Shown here: piece after piece, positions 12,861-26,800 of the stretch
Position numbering within the stretch: the first letter of the stretch is position 1
Layout: each line of letters begins with the position of its first letter
DNA from: Vanilla planifolia
Taxonomy: Eukaryota; Streptophyta; Magnoliopsida; Asparagales; Orchidaceae
Assembly: GCA_023846275.1 (NCBI GenBank)
Contig: CM043877.1
Span: forward strand, 10,027,107 to 10,091,106
DNA length: 64,000 nt
Reading direction: 5' to 3'
Made by a program: the position numbers and the translations under genes
The notes under the pieces: generated by a model
Database searches by the model: none
What the model was told of the DNA's origin: nothing
Seen by the model: the letters and a program-made list of their open reading frames with translations, nothing else

Positions 12861-14350
12861 ATCATGAAGTTGTAAGTGGTTGGCCTTCTACAATAAACAT
12901 AAGTACAATTAAGATTGTAAATCTAAATTTTGCTACTTTATTAAAAGTATTTTCTTACTCCAAAGAGTTTTTGGGCGTGTGACTTTCCCGATCAATAGCA
13001 TGGCTCCATTGATCCCCCTGTTACTAATCATGTTGGATTTCTGTTGTGTGACACATTAGGTAATTTTTATCCTCCCTACTATTCTTGTTGTAGGATTTCC
13101 TCATCATCTACTTCTTACCATGCACGATCTTTGCAAGGCTTTTAAATCAAGATTCATAGCGACACTGATTTTGTGATTTCTAAAAATAATTTGCACTTAA
13201 TTTTACTACCACTCATCTTTGAAAAAAATATGTTTTTCAAGCATTATTTATTGTTGGAATTTAATGAATTTTGTGGAGTTCTTACTGATCTTCAATGTAT
13301 GCTCTAAAATTTGCACCTTGTTTAACATAGATCATAGATTAATGAACAATTAACTCTAACATCATATTTGATAAGAGATCATTTAATTTCAAATTTCTTT
13401 CCAAGATTTTACTTGGGATAATCAATATAGCGTTTAACACACATGAAGTGTAATCCTGCAGAAGGCAAGATACCAGTTTTTGTATGCTCAAAGAAAGAAA
13501 TGCCTTGAGGCCATGAACCAAATCATCAATATCTAAAAGGAAGTCTAGGCAAGGGGTGCTATTTCAAAAAACCAAGCACACAATAATGGTGAGTTCGATG
13601 GATGCTAATTGGGCTAAATTGATTAAGGATGGCAAGTCTATTATAAGGCATCAAACAAAACTATAGGAAAATCTTGAAACTTGAAGAAGCAAAAAGCAAT
13701 CGATTATAGCAAGGAACAATGCAAAAGTTCAGAGTATTCCATTGTATAAACCATGACACTCTACAAAGAAAGTTAGCTATCATCATCATCGTTCACAAAC
13801 AAATTCAAAATGATTGAAAGAAAAATTTATGAATTTATTAAAATTTTATTAAGTTGGATATCAAGGGGGATTATTTTTGTCTTACCTATCAGAAAATTGT
13901 GATAGAATGAACCATACGAGGATCGATTAAAACTTGAAGTCTGAAATCAAGGAGGAACTACATAGTTTTTCAACCTATCAAGAAAATCATAACTTACGAA
14001 AACAATGCCGAGATCAAAATTTAATGCATTCAAAAGCATTTTAAGAATGATTTATTTCTATTTATCAGCTTGAAGAGCATTGCAAAAGAAATTAAACCTG
14101 ATATTATGGGATATTCTTTGTCTTTATTATGAGATATCCTTCTTTTTCATTGCTATTTTTATTTCTTGGTGCTAAGCTAGTTTCCTAATTGTATATTTCT
14201 TATAATTAGGATACTTAATGTAACTAGCTTTGCTAGTTTTGCTAAGTTTCTTCATTATATTTTATCATTTGAATGGAGTAAAGCAAACAGCACAAAACTA
14301 TTACATTCAGCTCAATCTTTCAACCCATAGAAAAAAAATCCTTTCCTCAA
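12861..14350 (+). repeat. Unresolved repeat remnants, possibly an LTR end
   Basis: No host exon was found. A purine tract at 13,861-13,870 (TCAAGGGGGA) is followed by about 450 bp of AT-rich sequence with the texture of a plant LTR (TATA-like and polyadenylation-like runs at 14,140-14,280). No protein domain supports it, so the LTR reading is an inference. Confidence 0.3.
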
Positions 14351-14358
14351 CACCATTG

Positions 14359-14865
14359 TTGCACCAAATTAACTCTATGACGGCTATTTAAGTGTAACAT
14401 AACAAAAAAGCAAACCGCACCAAATTCATTTCCTCACTTCCACAACATCCACTAACAGCCATCTTACAAAGAATAAAAACTACCCAGATTTAAATATCTA
14501 TAGAAAGAACATAAAAGAAAATCACATGATGGAAGCTTTTGTGGATCGACTAAAGAGATGCAATACTTCTTAAGGTAATGCCTAATCTAATGATGAGCAC
14601 TCCCAAAAACAGGTGCAAAATTACTGCACCGTTAAAGCTAACAAAGAGATTATGACCTCAAAAGAGATTAATCAGACCTAATAAGTGAAATAAACCTGTC
14701 TTATTACTAGGAGCAATTAAACTCCCCTATTTGACCCTGACTAACGGAAATCTACAACTACAAAACAGAGGCTCAAGAGAAATTGTAACATCAATGTGTA
14801 TAAGATGGTAAGCAGTGATCAAGCATTATACCTTTCAGCTGAAATAGACTAAGCTGGTCTGAATC
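14359..14865 (-). other. Likely 3' untranslated region of the formyltransferase gene
   Basis: This stretch follows the TAG stop at 14866-14868 on the minus strand and carries no recognisable domain. The exact polyadenylation site is not evident. Confidence 0.4.
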
Positions 14866-17800
14866 CTAAAATGACTTCATAAGCTTCTGACCACGCAAAC
14901 CATTCCAAAAGCTAGCTGAATCTATCACTTTCTTCCCAGGTAGCTGGATCTCAAGAACCTGATCACAAAGAGAGAAGCAAATGCAACAAAATTTATTATG
15001 ATTAATTACAACAAATAGAAAGGTTATTTATATTTATGGCTACAATTCAACACCTCAAGCCAAGTCGACCCTGCACATGGAATCAGCAACGAACCTCCAA
15101 CAAAAACTATATCATTCTCATCACCTTTTATGTTGATGGTCTTCGTGTATACTCTTGTTGTTACGATCTTAACATCTAGGGGATTTGGATTCCCCTCGCA
15201 ATCAATTAATCGTAATGTAGTTCGAGTTCCTGGCCAACCTGCAAATGCCCGCACCTAGAGACATTGGCTTGTAGCTTCCTCAAACACAAGAAGAAAGTTG
15301 AAAATGGGAATTTACCTTGTCATGTATTTGTTTAGCGTCTTTGTCAAATGAAACTAAGGATTCTTCTGCTTTTAGCTGTATAAAATCAAGGATATTAAAA
15401 GTTCCCCAGTAGAAGGAGATAGCAAGCAGTTACTTTTCAACAACTGATACTGATTAAATCTGAATTTCACTTAAATAAATTGCATGGTTTGACAATTATA
15501 GCTGGATATTGACAAAGTATTTTCTCTATATAGGCATGCTTTCCACATGTCCATCAAAATTTGCAAAAGAAAATGTGACCAGCATAGGTGCGTCAAAGTT
15601 GGAGAAGAATATCATACTTAAAGATGTCAAGAAAAAATGAAAAAAAACACTCGAGGGAATGCATGCTTAGTCATTATCTATATTTTCATGTATCTAATGC
15701 CAATACAATCTATTAATTGTTATCTAACGATACATGGGCCAACTTTCAACCAAAAGAAGGTATATTAAGGATGAAGCAAAAGAGCAATAAAACAATTGGT
15801 GTTGGTTAAAACAGACTTCATAATTCTTGACAAAATATCATGACAAAAGATTTTGAGACAGTCAAAGCATATGATTATGAAAGCTTGTTAATTACATAAT
15901 TTCCTCCAATGATAGCTTTCCACTTCTTGAAAGATTCATTGCTAGCTTCCTAATTAATTGATGTATGAGTTTCTTTAGAAAGATTTGAATAGCTACCTAT
16001 TTTGCAGGACTGTAATTAGCTACCAGAGAATAAAACAGGAAGGAATTCATTCTCGCTTCATTTTCATTTCACTCAAATTTTTCAATTTTAGTTTTATAGA
16101 ATCAAAGCATCGATCTAAAAAAAAAAATTCTTGATCACTAATGTTCTGCAACAGTGAGTTCAGGGTAGGAAATTGCAAACATAAAGGAGGAATCTTCAAA
16201 CAATTTCGCAGAGTCTACTCCACTTGCTAATATTCCCATCTTTCAGCAAAATTTGTTGTCGCAGATCACAAACCATAGACTGGAAGGAAAACAATTTCCT
16301 TTAGTGGTCCAAATCTGTGCTTTGATATATCACAGATGAAACAAGAGTACCCAACATTGGTTGATAACTCCATCATTATGGCTTAGTTGATCAATTCAAT
16401 GGAGTTCACACTAGCCAAACATGCTTATTCTTACGCACTGCTAAGATTATAAAGAATGCTGTAAGAAAAACTATTAAAATCTTCAGAATGCCTCTCAAAT
16501 ATTTGAAATAAAAAAATTAAAGGAGACACAATGAGCATAACAGACTATTAAGACTCACTAAAAACTTTATGTAAAGAAAGTTGTAAGTTTTCAAGGAAGA
16601 TGGAGGAGATATGGAGAACATGTCAAGATAAAAAGACACCTTAAGATTGAAGTTTGTATATCTTTCTTGTTGGTCTTAAAAGGAATTACACGGGTTTAAA
16701 GAGTAAAATTCTAAAAACAGGAACCTTACTCTCTAGAAGCATTTAAGACAAAAGAAAATAGATGTCAAGTCATGCTTAAGTGAAGATATATAAACAAATT
16801 TCTGCATCTCAGGGCCAACCAACTACAATAGAAATAGATTGGGAGAATTATTCTAACAAAAGCAAATTAATGAGGAAAGCCAAGGTGCACCCATTGTAAC
16901 AAAATTGGACATACGTGTGAGATCTTTTGGGACATTAATAAAAAGTAATGCAGAGTGAATGAAAATAAGGTACTCCAAACATGCAACTTCATTACAACCA
17001 CCTATAATGTAGTAATTAGCGTGGTTCCTAACATATATCATTAGGAACAACTTCATAATCTCTTGAGTCAACCACCAAAAATCAATCCTCCAACATGCAC
17101 CTTTTTCACTAAAGGCAACTTAGTATACGTACTAAGTAAATTATTTCATTCCTAGATTTTTACTTTGGGGCATGAGAACATATGACAAAAGATTCATCAT
17201 TATTATTCTGCATGTTCCAGTCTTAAGTTAGAAATAGATGAGTATTTCTCTCTTGTGGAAGAGAAAAGATCAATTTATTTGTCAAAATCATTGGTAAAAC
17301 ATTCTATCATATATTTTATAAAATTAGCTTGTAGCTAATTGTCAATTAACCATCCTACAATTTGGATTGTTTTGCTAATTTTTTGACATATTATGTAAAA
17401 TTCAAGAGTAGGGCTTAGAATGTTCATTGGTGGGAGCTAGAGAACGAGCTTAGAATGATGAATCTAAGCTTAAAAAGCAAGCCTTGATAGTCAAAGGAAA
17501 ATCTTTTCCCATTTGTAGTAATAATCAAATAATGATGTAGCATGATAAGTTAGGTCATCCAATTTTTCATTATTTCATACCTTTGTTTCAAAATTATTCT
17601 TAAATAAATGTCATGTTCTATGCAAAAATTGTCAAATAGCCAACATACGCCCCTACATATCCTCAGGCCATAAATAGAATCATATCTATTCTCATTCATT
17701 AATATTAACATTTGAGAGTCATCTTGTATTAACAATTTATTGAACACAAAATGTTCTATCATTTTTCATTGATGGTCGTACACTAATGTGTTGGGTACAT

Positions 17801-20800
17801 TTACCAGAGAAAACATTCAAGGCCACAAAAATGTATCAAACTTATTATTTTATGATAAAAAATCAATTTGCAAGAATTACTCAAAGGGTAATAAGAAAGA
17901 ATATTTTTAATTTTTTTAGAAAGGTGCTAACAATTTAGGGAATTATTTACAAAAGTTCCTATCCATATACACTATAACAACATAATTTATTAAAATGAAA
18001 AATTCATCTTCTCAAAGTTCATATGCTTTCACGTTTACAATATATGTCCCAAAATATTTGTAGATGGAACCAGTCTTAATAGATTCATATTAGATAAAAT
18101 CAAATGTCAACTAGAGTTCAAAAATTCAAATCTCCAATTTCTACGTTGCTCAACACAAATCTAATGTTTAGAACAATTTCATCTTTGTATAATAAATTTT
18201 TGGGTGTTCATTAGGAGAAACATTCAAATCTACAAAAAATTATTAAACATTTTAGTCATTGAAAAATCAATTTATAACAACTAGTCAAATCTTGCAAATT
18301 AGAAATAAAAGGAATATTTTTCATTTTTTTCTAGAAAAGTGCCAAGAAGTATTCATTAAAATTCCTATCTCGGTACACCACAACAAAATGTTCTATTAGA
18401 ATGAAAATTCATCATTTTCTTGAAATTTTTGAGGTTTCATAATTACAATAAATGCCCCAAAGTACTTGTAGATGGAAGAGACCTTAATACATCCATATTA
18501 GATAAATCAAATTCCATCTAAAATCTACAAATTCAAATCTCCAACTTTTATGTTGCTCAACACAAATCTATTATTTTTTTAATTTCTTCTTTGCCTCCTA
18601 AATTTTGTGGAAGTCAGTTTTTGCTCACATCTATAGTTAACAACGTTCCAAGCTAAACCTTAAAAAAACCAGATGTGTTTTCATAAGACAATCACAACTC
18701 AAAAAGGAATTTATAAGTGATACTCTCTTATATGTCCATCTCTAAGTATGTTACGTTTCTTGAATTCAAACCTCATTTATACAAGACATCCATTGTAGGG
18801 ACAAGTTTACAAGAAAATCAATCTTTGGACTTAATCATAAATTTGTGAAAACTCTTCAAATTCAACATCATCTTCTTCCATTCTAATGTCTCTCCTCAAA
18901 ATGCTGCCAAGCTTATTATAAGTGTAAAAAAAGATTGAAAATGAGGGAGCTAACTCTGGATGAGACAATCCAAATATTCTTCTGTAATCTCATTATTAAA
19001 ATTCTCATGTTAATGAAAAATTCAATATTCAGCCAGCTATGCTCAATTGAGAGCCGAAGCTTTTGCTATAACAACAAACCTCTCAAACCAAGCCAACTAG
19101 AGATTTCTATTTGCTTGATTTATTTCCATTTTTGACTTGCATATTCTTAGAAGATTCCTTTCTTTCTTAACAAAGGACTTGCTATTAGTCTTATAAAAAA
19201 AAACTTGGGGCAGCTTCCTATAGAACTAGCAGCAATCAACATTGCCCAATAAATGTAATTAGCTTATGGGAAATAAAACGATGAGAAATTCACCCTGTCA
19301 GATTTTTTTCAATTCTAATTTTAATTATTAATTTTGCAAGTCAGATCACCTATAAAGTAAGTGGAAAGAATAGAATTAGCATTTTACAATTTAAGGGGAT
19401 CCAGCAAGCAGAAAGAGCCCAAGTACATAAAATGATTCAATAGCGATACACAGAGATTTGGAAAACAAATATATTGTATAACAAAACAGTAAGCCATCAA
19501 TAAAGTTTAAATATTGGAATACATATGCACCAATCTCAGCTTGATTATTATATAGTTATAGATAAATTCCAGAATGTAAAAATAAGAATTGAGAAGCAAC
19601 CACACAATATAAAAAATGCAGCCTTTTCATTAGCACATTGTATAGGATTAGTTAAGAAAATCATGTTATGAAAAGCATAGCAGTGACCAGTTTTTTGTTT
19701 CATTTCGACGCTATGTTATACCTTAGGTGCCAATGTAGCTTTAGAGTCATCCTGTGCTTGTGCTTTGAATTTTGCAGTTCCATCAAGAATGGAAGGAATT
19801 TCATGTATAAGAAGATTTGCTCCTGTTACAGAAAAACAAAAATCAAGTTTGCACACATGGAAATTGTACCTTGTGAAGTTTACAGGTGAAAAGAGCTCAT
19901 ACAAAAAACAACAGGGAATTTGACCATGTTAAGGAAATCAAATCACTGAGAGGCACAAAATTAGCCAACAAAAAGCTTTGCAATTGGACAAGGGTGACCA
20001 CCTGAGCCAGTTGCCAGACTTCTTGAAGCCATTAGTTACAATTTGCCAGCCTGCATTTTTCTCTGTTTATGGCTTGCTTTGCATGCATCCTAGGCCTATA
20101 TAGTTTGTAGCTAGCTCTTAAGAGATTTTAGACAGTGCTCTGAATGTTTTCTAGGGATATTTCCCCTTAGCTGATGGATTCGGTTTTTATGTGAGCCTCA
20201 TCTTCAACACTACATCGTGAGATATTCTGTTTGATGCTTAACAGAAGTGCAGGCTCCTTTTAGAGCAATATGAGAATCCACTATTGAACTTTATGTGATG
20301 CTCTGCTGGAGGTCATTTTAGTAGTTAAATTTTTCCTTACCATTTCTTCTCTTCTAAGTTATGTAGCAAAGCTATTTGTAATTAATAAGTAGGTAATTTT
20401 CAATGCTTAATACCGTTATTGTTTTTGTGGTTTGAGCTACATGTTTTCCATGCAATAGCAGCATTGATTAAATTTTTCAAAGGTTTTTAAGTAGGTTTTC
20501 CACATCCAAAACATTGTTGCTTCACAAACCTAAACATTTTCCAAATTCTAAAAATCTAGTAGTTTGAAGTGCTTAGCAACCTAGTTTTCAGTGCCTACAA
20601 CCCTTGTGGCAATTACCATCGTCACAAGGTGGAATTAGGGCAAATAAATCTACAAACCTTATTCAATATAAGGATATTTATTAGTGATTATTTGAACGTC
20701 ACATGGTGGGCTTAAAAAGTAGTACTTTTTGCCTACTTGCCAAAAACATTTTAGTGAAACATGGTTTTTCCTAGATGAGAAGTTGGGTTAGGTCAAAGCA

Positions 20801-23800
20801 TGCTACCAATTTAAAAGTTCTTGGGTGCATTGTGTTTGTGATCCTTCCTTGACTATCATACGATTGCACCCCTAATCGAAGGAAGGATCATTAGCATATG
20901 AAGGAAGAATAGCAAATTGATTGGATGTGGTGTGCTAGTGATGCTTCCCTGATTTTCATACTTTTTTTTAATGATCTTTCCCTAACTATATTAGTCTTCT
21001 AATATAAAAGGAAGAAGGGCATAATTGAGAGGCTCAAGATGAATGATTTTTGGACAAAAGATGAAGAATAGCCCATGGTTCATGTGCATAATTCTTTCAA
21101 AATCTACTGTGGTGAAAGACTTTGCCTTTTAGCAAATAACCTGTGTTTCTAAAAATTTTGACGACAATAAGTGCAAAACTTTTGAGAGAGAGATAATAGT
21201 ATCAAACTTATTAATTTATCATCAAACAATATATAAATAGATGAGAAAATCATCTATTCTACAAAAAAGAAAACAACCTCCTAAACATATGCCAAAAGCT
21301 TTATCTTTAAAGATATAGTAACATAACATAAAATAAAGAAACAAAAACAACAAATATCTAAAAAAAAAAAAAAAATAATTGATTTGGCTTATGATCAAAA
21401 TCAACTAAGAAATCAGATTTGGTATATCACCAAAATCAGTCTAGAAACCGTGAATTCCAATAATATCCCTTAAGCTAGATTGCATATGTTGATCATTCTC
21501 AGCCTACTTCCTAAATCTTCAAAGCTTGGTTTATGAAGGTTCTTTGTCAAAACAAAGATCGCTTGCCCCTTAGTACGAATATACATCATGCAAACACTCC
21601 TATTATCAATCTTCTCCTTGACGAAATAATAATTTACTTCAACATGCTTAGTTTGATCAATGTAGATGATTCTAGGCAATGCTTACTGCCGCTTTGTTGT
21701 TACAATATAGTCATAAGTAGATAATTAACATAGTTTAATGTACTAAGTAGCCTTCATAAACACAATCTTTATTATATGCCAAGTTTCAAAGATCTAAATT
21801 CTACTTCTACACCACTCTTTATAATAACTAATAGCTTCCTACTGTAGATTACAATATTGCTCCAGATGAATGCATAATACCCAAAGGTAGATTTCTATCG
21901 ACTAGGGAACCGATTTGATCCGCATTAATGTAGATTTCACTCATTCTATGATCACACTTCATAAAGAAAAGTTCATTTTCAAGAATACTCTTTAGATATT
22001 CTAGAATGCAACTTAAAACATCAAGATGTTTTCCTTTAGATGAGTGCATAAATTGGTTAACAACACTTACTACAAAGGTTATATCTAACCCCGTATGCAA
22101 TAAGTTGATAAGCCTACTCATTGAGTTGTGTTACTACACTCAAACAAACTCCTCAGAACCTTTAATTTCCAATTTAACCTTGGATTACATAGGTGTTTAG
22201 TTAGTTTACATTCCAACATGTCTTTGTCTTCCAAAAGATCAAACACAAAATTCCTCAAAGAGATATTAATCCCTTATTTGCTCCCACTATGTAATTTCCT
22301 AGAAAATATCTAATTGGACCAAGGTCTTCTAATTTCAAACTCTTCCGTCAAATACCCCTCCAAAGAAACCAATTCAATACTATTATAACTGGTAATGATA
22401 ACATCATTTATATATAGCAAATTAGGCAAACAAAGGCCCACAATAAGCTCATAATAAGCCCATATAAAGTTTTCCTTATTTATTTAATATTTTATTTTAT
22501 TATTAATTGTAATGGATCATATATAATTCTTTTAAGAGTTTTATATAATTTTATACTTTTTTTGTGATTTTTATTATTTTATTAGAAAAGAATTTTTACC
22601 ATTTTTTTAGGTTCAAGATTTAGTATTATAATTTATTTAAACTCTTGTAATTGAATGAAAGGAGAGAGAGTTTTTGCTTGACATTGGCTCTTATTATGCA
22701 TGTGTATATCCTTAGACTATAATCTGTCCCTTTGGGTTACAATTTCAGAGATATTTGAGTTGCAAGTCGAATCTGTCATTAACCATTATCGTCATCTGTC
22801 ACCTCAAATCTTGTTACAAGGTTTTCATTCTACCCATCTTTCATTAATTTGGTATTAGAACCTAGTTACACTCTAATTGGACAAGTTCCTCTATTTTCCT
22901 GTCACTATTTCTTGAAATGTGGCAATACTTACATAAAATCAAATCATTAGCATATAAAATGGGTACAATTTTTATAGGTCTACTTTTTTGTCCTGAATTA
23001 TAAACCTATAGTTTAAAACATACCAATTAATACATTGTCTTGAGTAACACTAGTTATATCTACATTAGAAATTTAAATTTTAGATTAAATTTTAGATTTT
23101 GATAATCTAGAAGATAAATATTTTACTTGTCTTGACTTTTATGTACTCTATAAAGAGTTATAAGACAAATATATAATTTTACAAAACTTTTTCTAGCTAA
23201 CAAATAGATATTTGTTAGAGAGAAGTACTTTTTGTATTCCAAGGATCCCGTTTCATGGCTTCCCAATTATTGAGCTACATTCAAAATGAATAACAATCCA
23301 GATGAGTTAAAATAAAACTAATAACTTAGTTTAATCTAGATTTTATTAGTTCCCACTAAAAAGGAATGTGGATAGTATCATGTCCCAATGTAGAGTCTAC
23401 AAATTAGCCAAGGACACTCAATAACGATATTGAAAAAAGATGTCATTGCTTGTTCTTATTAGACCTTGGGAAGGCCTACTTATAGATTTTGTATTAGAAC
23501 TATCACTTATTGCTTGACACATTAATAATATTTTTAAGATAGTTGACAAATTTTTAAAAGAACACACTTTATTACATATTAGAAAACCAATGATGCATCT
23601 CATATTGCTAAGCTTTTCATTAACAATCAAACTACACGGGTTGATAAGCACAATTGTGTCAGATAAGAATATATGATTTATATAGTATTTTGAAAAACCT
23701 TACAAAAATCATATTGAAATAAAACTAAAATTTTTATCTATACTTAATCCTCAGACTGGTGATTAAACTAAGATAATAAATAAAACATTTAAGAATCTAT

Positions 23801-26800
23801 TAAGAAGCTTAGTTGGTAAAAGTTTTGAAAATCAAGATTTATATTTGTCACAATAACATTTGTGTATAATAATATAAATTCTAAGACAAAAAGCATTCCT
23901 TACTAAAATAGTTTATGATCAAAATCTCAAAAAACCCATAAATTTAATAAATATCTATATTTATCTTTATGCAAACTTAACATTTTTATTTGCAAAATAT
24001 TTTTAAGACTTACATAAAAACATAAAATAATAAATTAAATCTAATAACTTTAAATATGCTGAAACAATTAATCAAGATAGAACTTTAAAAGAATTTTAAT
24101 AAGGGAGACTATGTATTAGTGCATATTTGTCCTAAGGATATATCACTTCAAATGCAAAAAATTATGTGCGAGCTTGTGATTATTTCAAAATCATTAAAAA
24201 GCTTAATCCTAATACTTATTTCTAGAGTTGTAGTCTAGCATGTTTATTAATAATGTTGACGATTTAAGGTTATATAAAAGTGATTGATATGATGAAAGTT
24301 TACCTATTAACTCTTCTACAGCTGGTTAGACTAATGAACAACCTTCTATTTTTTATTAAGTTTTTTATTGTCGATAGTATTCTGATAGATGTCTCTCATA
24401 ATTCTAATATTTCCATAGGTTCTCGTTTGTTAGCTAGATTAGCCACCATAAGAGAACAAATAGATAACTTTGGAGGACATGGAGTGATAAGTACTAGATC
24501 TCCTAAGAGACTATTTAGAATTTAATTCTATGAAATAAAGTTCTTTGTGGGGGCCTAGGGGGAGGGAGAGCTAACACACCACAATAGGCACATCAGCCAC
24601 CAGATCAAATGGAGCCGAAGTCATAAGATGTCTCATTTTGTTACTGGTTGTGGACATGATAGTAGACAAGAGCCCAAGTGAATTTTTTTTATTTATTTAA
24701 CATTGTTAAATTTATTATAGATTATAATGAGTTATATATAAAATTCTTAGGAATTTTATTTATACATATTTTCTTATGTTTTGTATTTCTTATTATTTTA
24801 TTAAGAAAGGAATTTTCGTTATTTCTTACTCATAGGTCTAGGATTTAGCATTGTAATCTATTTAAACTCTTTCTATAGAATAAAAGAAAGACCATTTTGC
24901 TTGATATTATCTTTCATCAAAACTATTATTTCTTATCATACATGTGTGCATATCTCTAGTTTGCAACCCAGGTTTTTTTGGGTTGCGATTCAAAAATATC
25001 CAAATTGTGATTCAATTCTGCCTTCACAATCACCATCCTCCTTCTCGTCGTCTCTCAGTCCAAATCCTAATAAAGTATTTTCATCCTGCCTATCCTCCAT
25101 CAATAGTACTACAACATTATATCAAGATAAGAAATAGAAGAAAAAATCACTATAGACCATAGTGGTTTAATTTTCTAGCACTTGCTTCATTCATAGGATA
25201 GTTGAATTCACTATCATCTTTAACAATAACAATCATCCTATTTGATCCCTTGTTACACAACTACTAAGTAATTCAACAATGCACTTAATATCAAGAATTT
25301 ACTTGCCAATTGAAGTAAGATTATGTGTTATTTTGGGGACAAGAATAATGGAATGAAGAATAAGTAAATAAAGTCAACCTTTTCCAATCATAGAAAAGTA
25401 AGCCTATATTATTTTCGCTATGGAGCAAGTTCCCATGACAAGTAGTGTAAGAGGGAAATATGTGCTACCTATCATATGACATGAGGCACTAGAATTAAAT
25501 ATCTTGAGAATTTACTCTTTCACATACAAGATAGTACCTTGATTAGCACAATTGCATGTGGTTATATTGTAACTTGGTCCTACTCAATGGCTAAGAAGAT
25601 TATACAATTGTTCTAACTATCCTTTGTTCAAGAAAACTCTAGTTGACTATTGCTCGTGGACTATTTTGGTTTTCCACAACATATGCTAAAAGCCCTTCTC
25701 ATGATTTTGTCTACTTGGTGGTTTATGAAATGTATATTTTTTGTGGAAGTCCTAATGTTTTTCTTAGGTCTAATCAATTTTGTTACAATGATTACATAAT
25801 AATTGCCATCCTTTTTTTTATCTCCACTTGGTCAATTTGGCATTTTTTACTGCAATTGCTATGGTCTTTGAAGATCTTTCACCAGAGGAACAAGTCAGTA
25901 TTTTTCTCACCAAACATGATTTCCTTCTAGCTTCTCAATGCACCTCAAAGAAAGTTTCATTGATAGACCATGGTCTACCCAATTTTTGGTCCATACTTCA
26001 TCCAACTCTTTGTTGAGGCTTGCAAGAAATTCATGAAATCATTCCTTCTCAATGTGACCTGAAATTTTGCATATCCTCAAAATCTCCCAAATTTACCTCA
26101 TGGTGCACGGCCAATTCTCACCGATTTGTTTGCAACGCATTTAATACTTGGTAATATCGATGCTACCTTGCCGCACATCCTTGCATTTATTCTTTATCAC
26201 GAAAATTTGTGAAGCATCTTAAAAATCAAAACCATTCTCCTAGACATCCCAGACTACCTTTGGCAATTTAGAGGAACAAGTAGATGTAGTTGATATGTGG
26301 CTCCATCAAATTTATGAACCACACCATAATTATGGAATTATTAAGTTCCCAATTGAAAAAGGTTTGGTCGATCATCATCAAGAGAACGGATTGAGACTAT
26401 TTTGAAAAAAAAGTTTCCACGTAACCTATGATTTGTGATCCGTAGAGACAAATTTCCTCCAAATGGTTTTGATAACATGGATGGAGTGGTTCATAAAATT
26501 ACGGTTGGCAAAGCGAACTTGGATGTGTTGATAAGGGTACATCCGTCTTCTAACTCGACATTGAACTCTCTTTCTAGATGCTCATCTTCGTGTGACATCA
26601 AAATTGGTGGAAGGGAAAACTCAAGTGAAGAAAAAAAAAGAGCAAATGACCCTTAAAATGTGAGAAGTATATGGTCATCAATGTCATTCTAAAGAAGTTA
26701 TTTGATAGAAACAAGTGGGATTTCATCTAAGAAAGTTTATCTCTAGGTATCCTAATTAGCAAGCCCATTAAAGTTATCATTGCATCACTTCTTCATCCAT

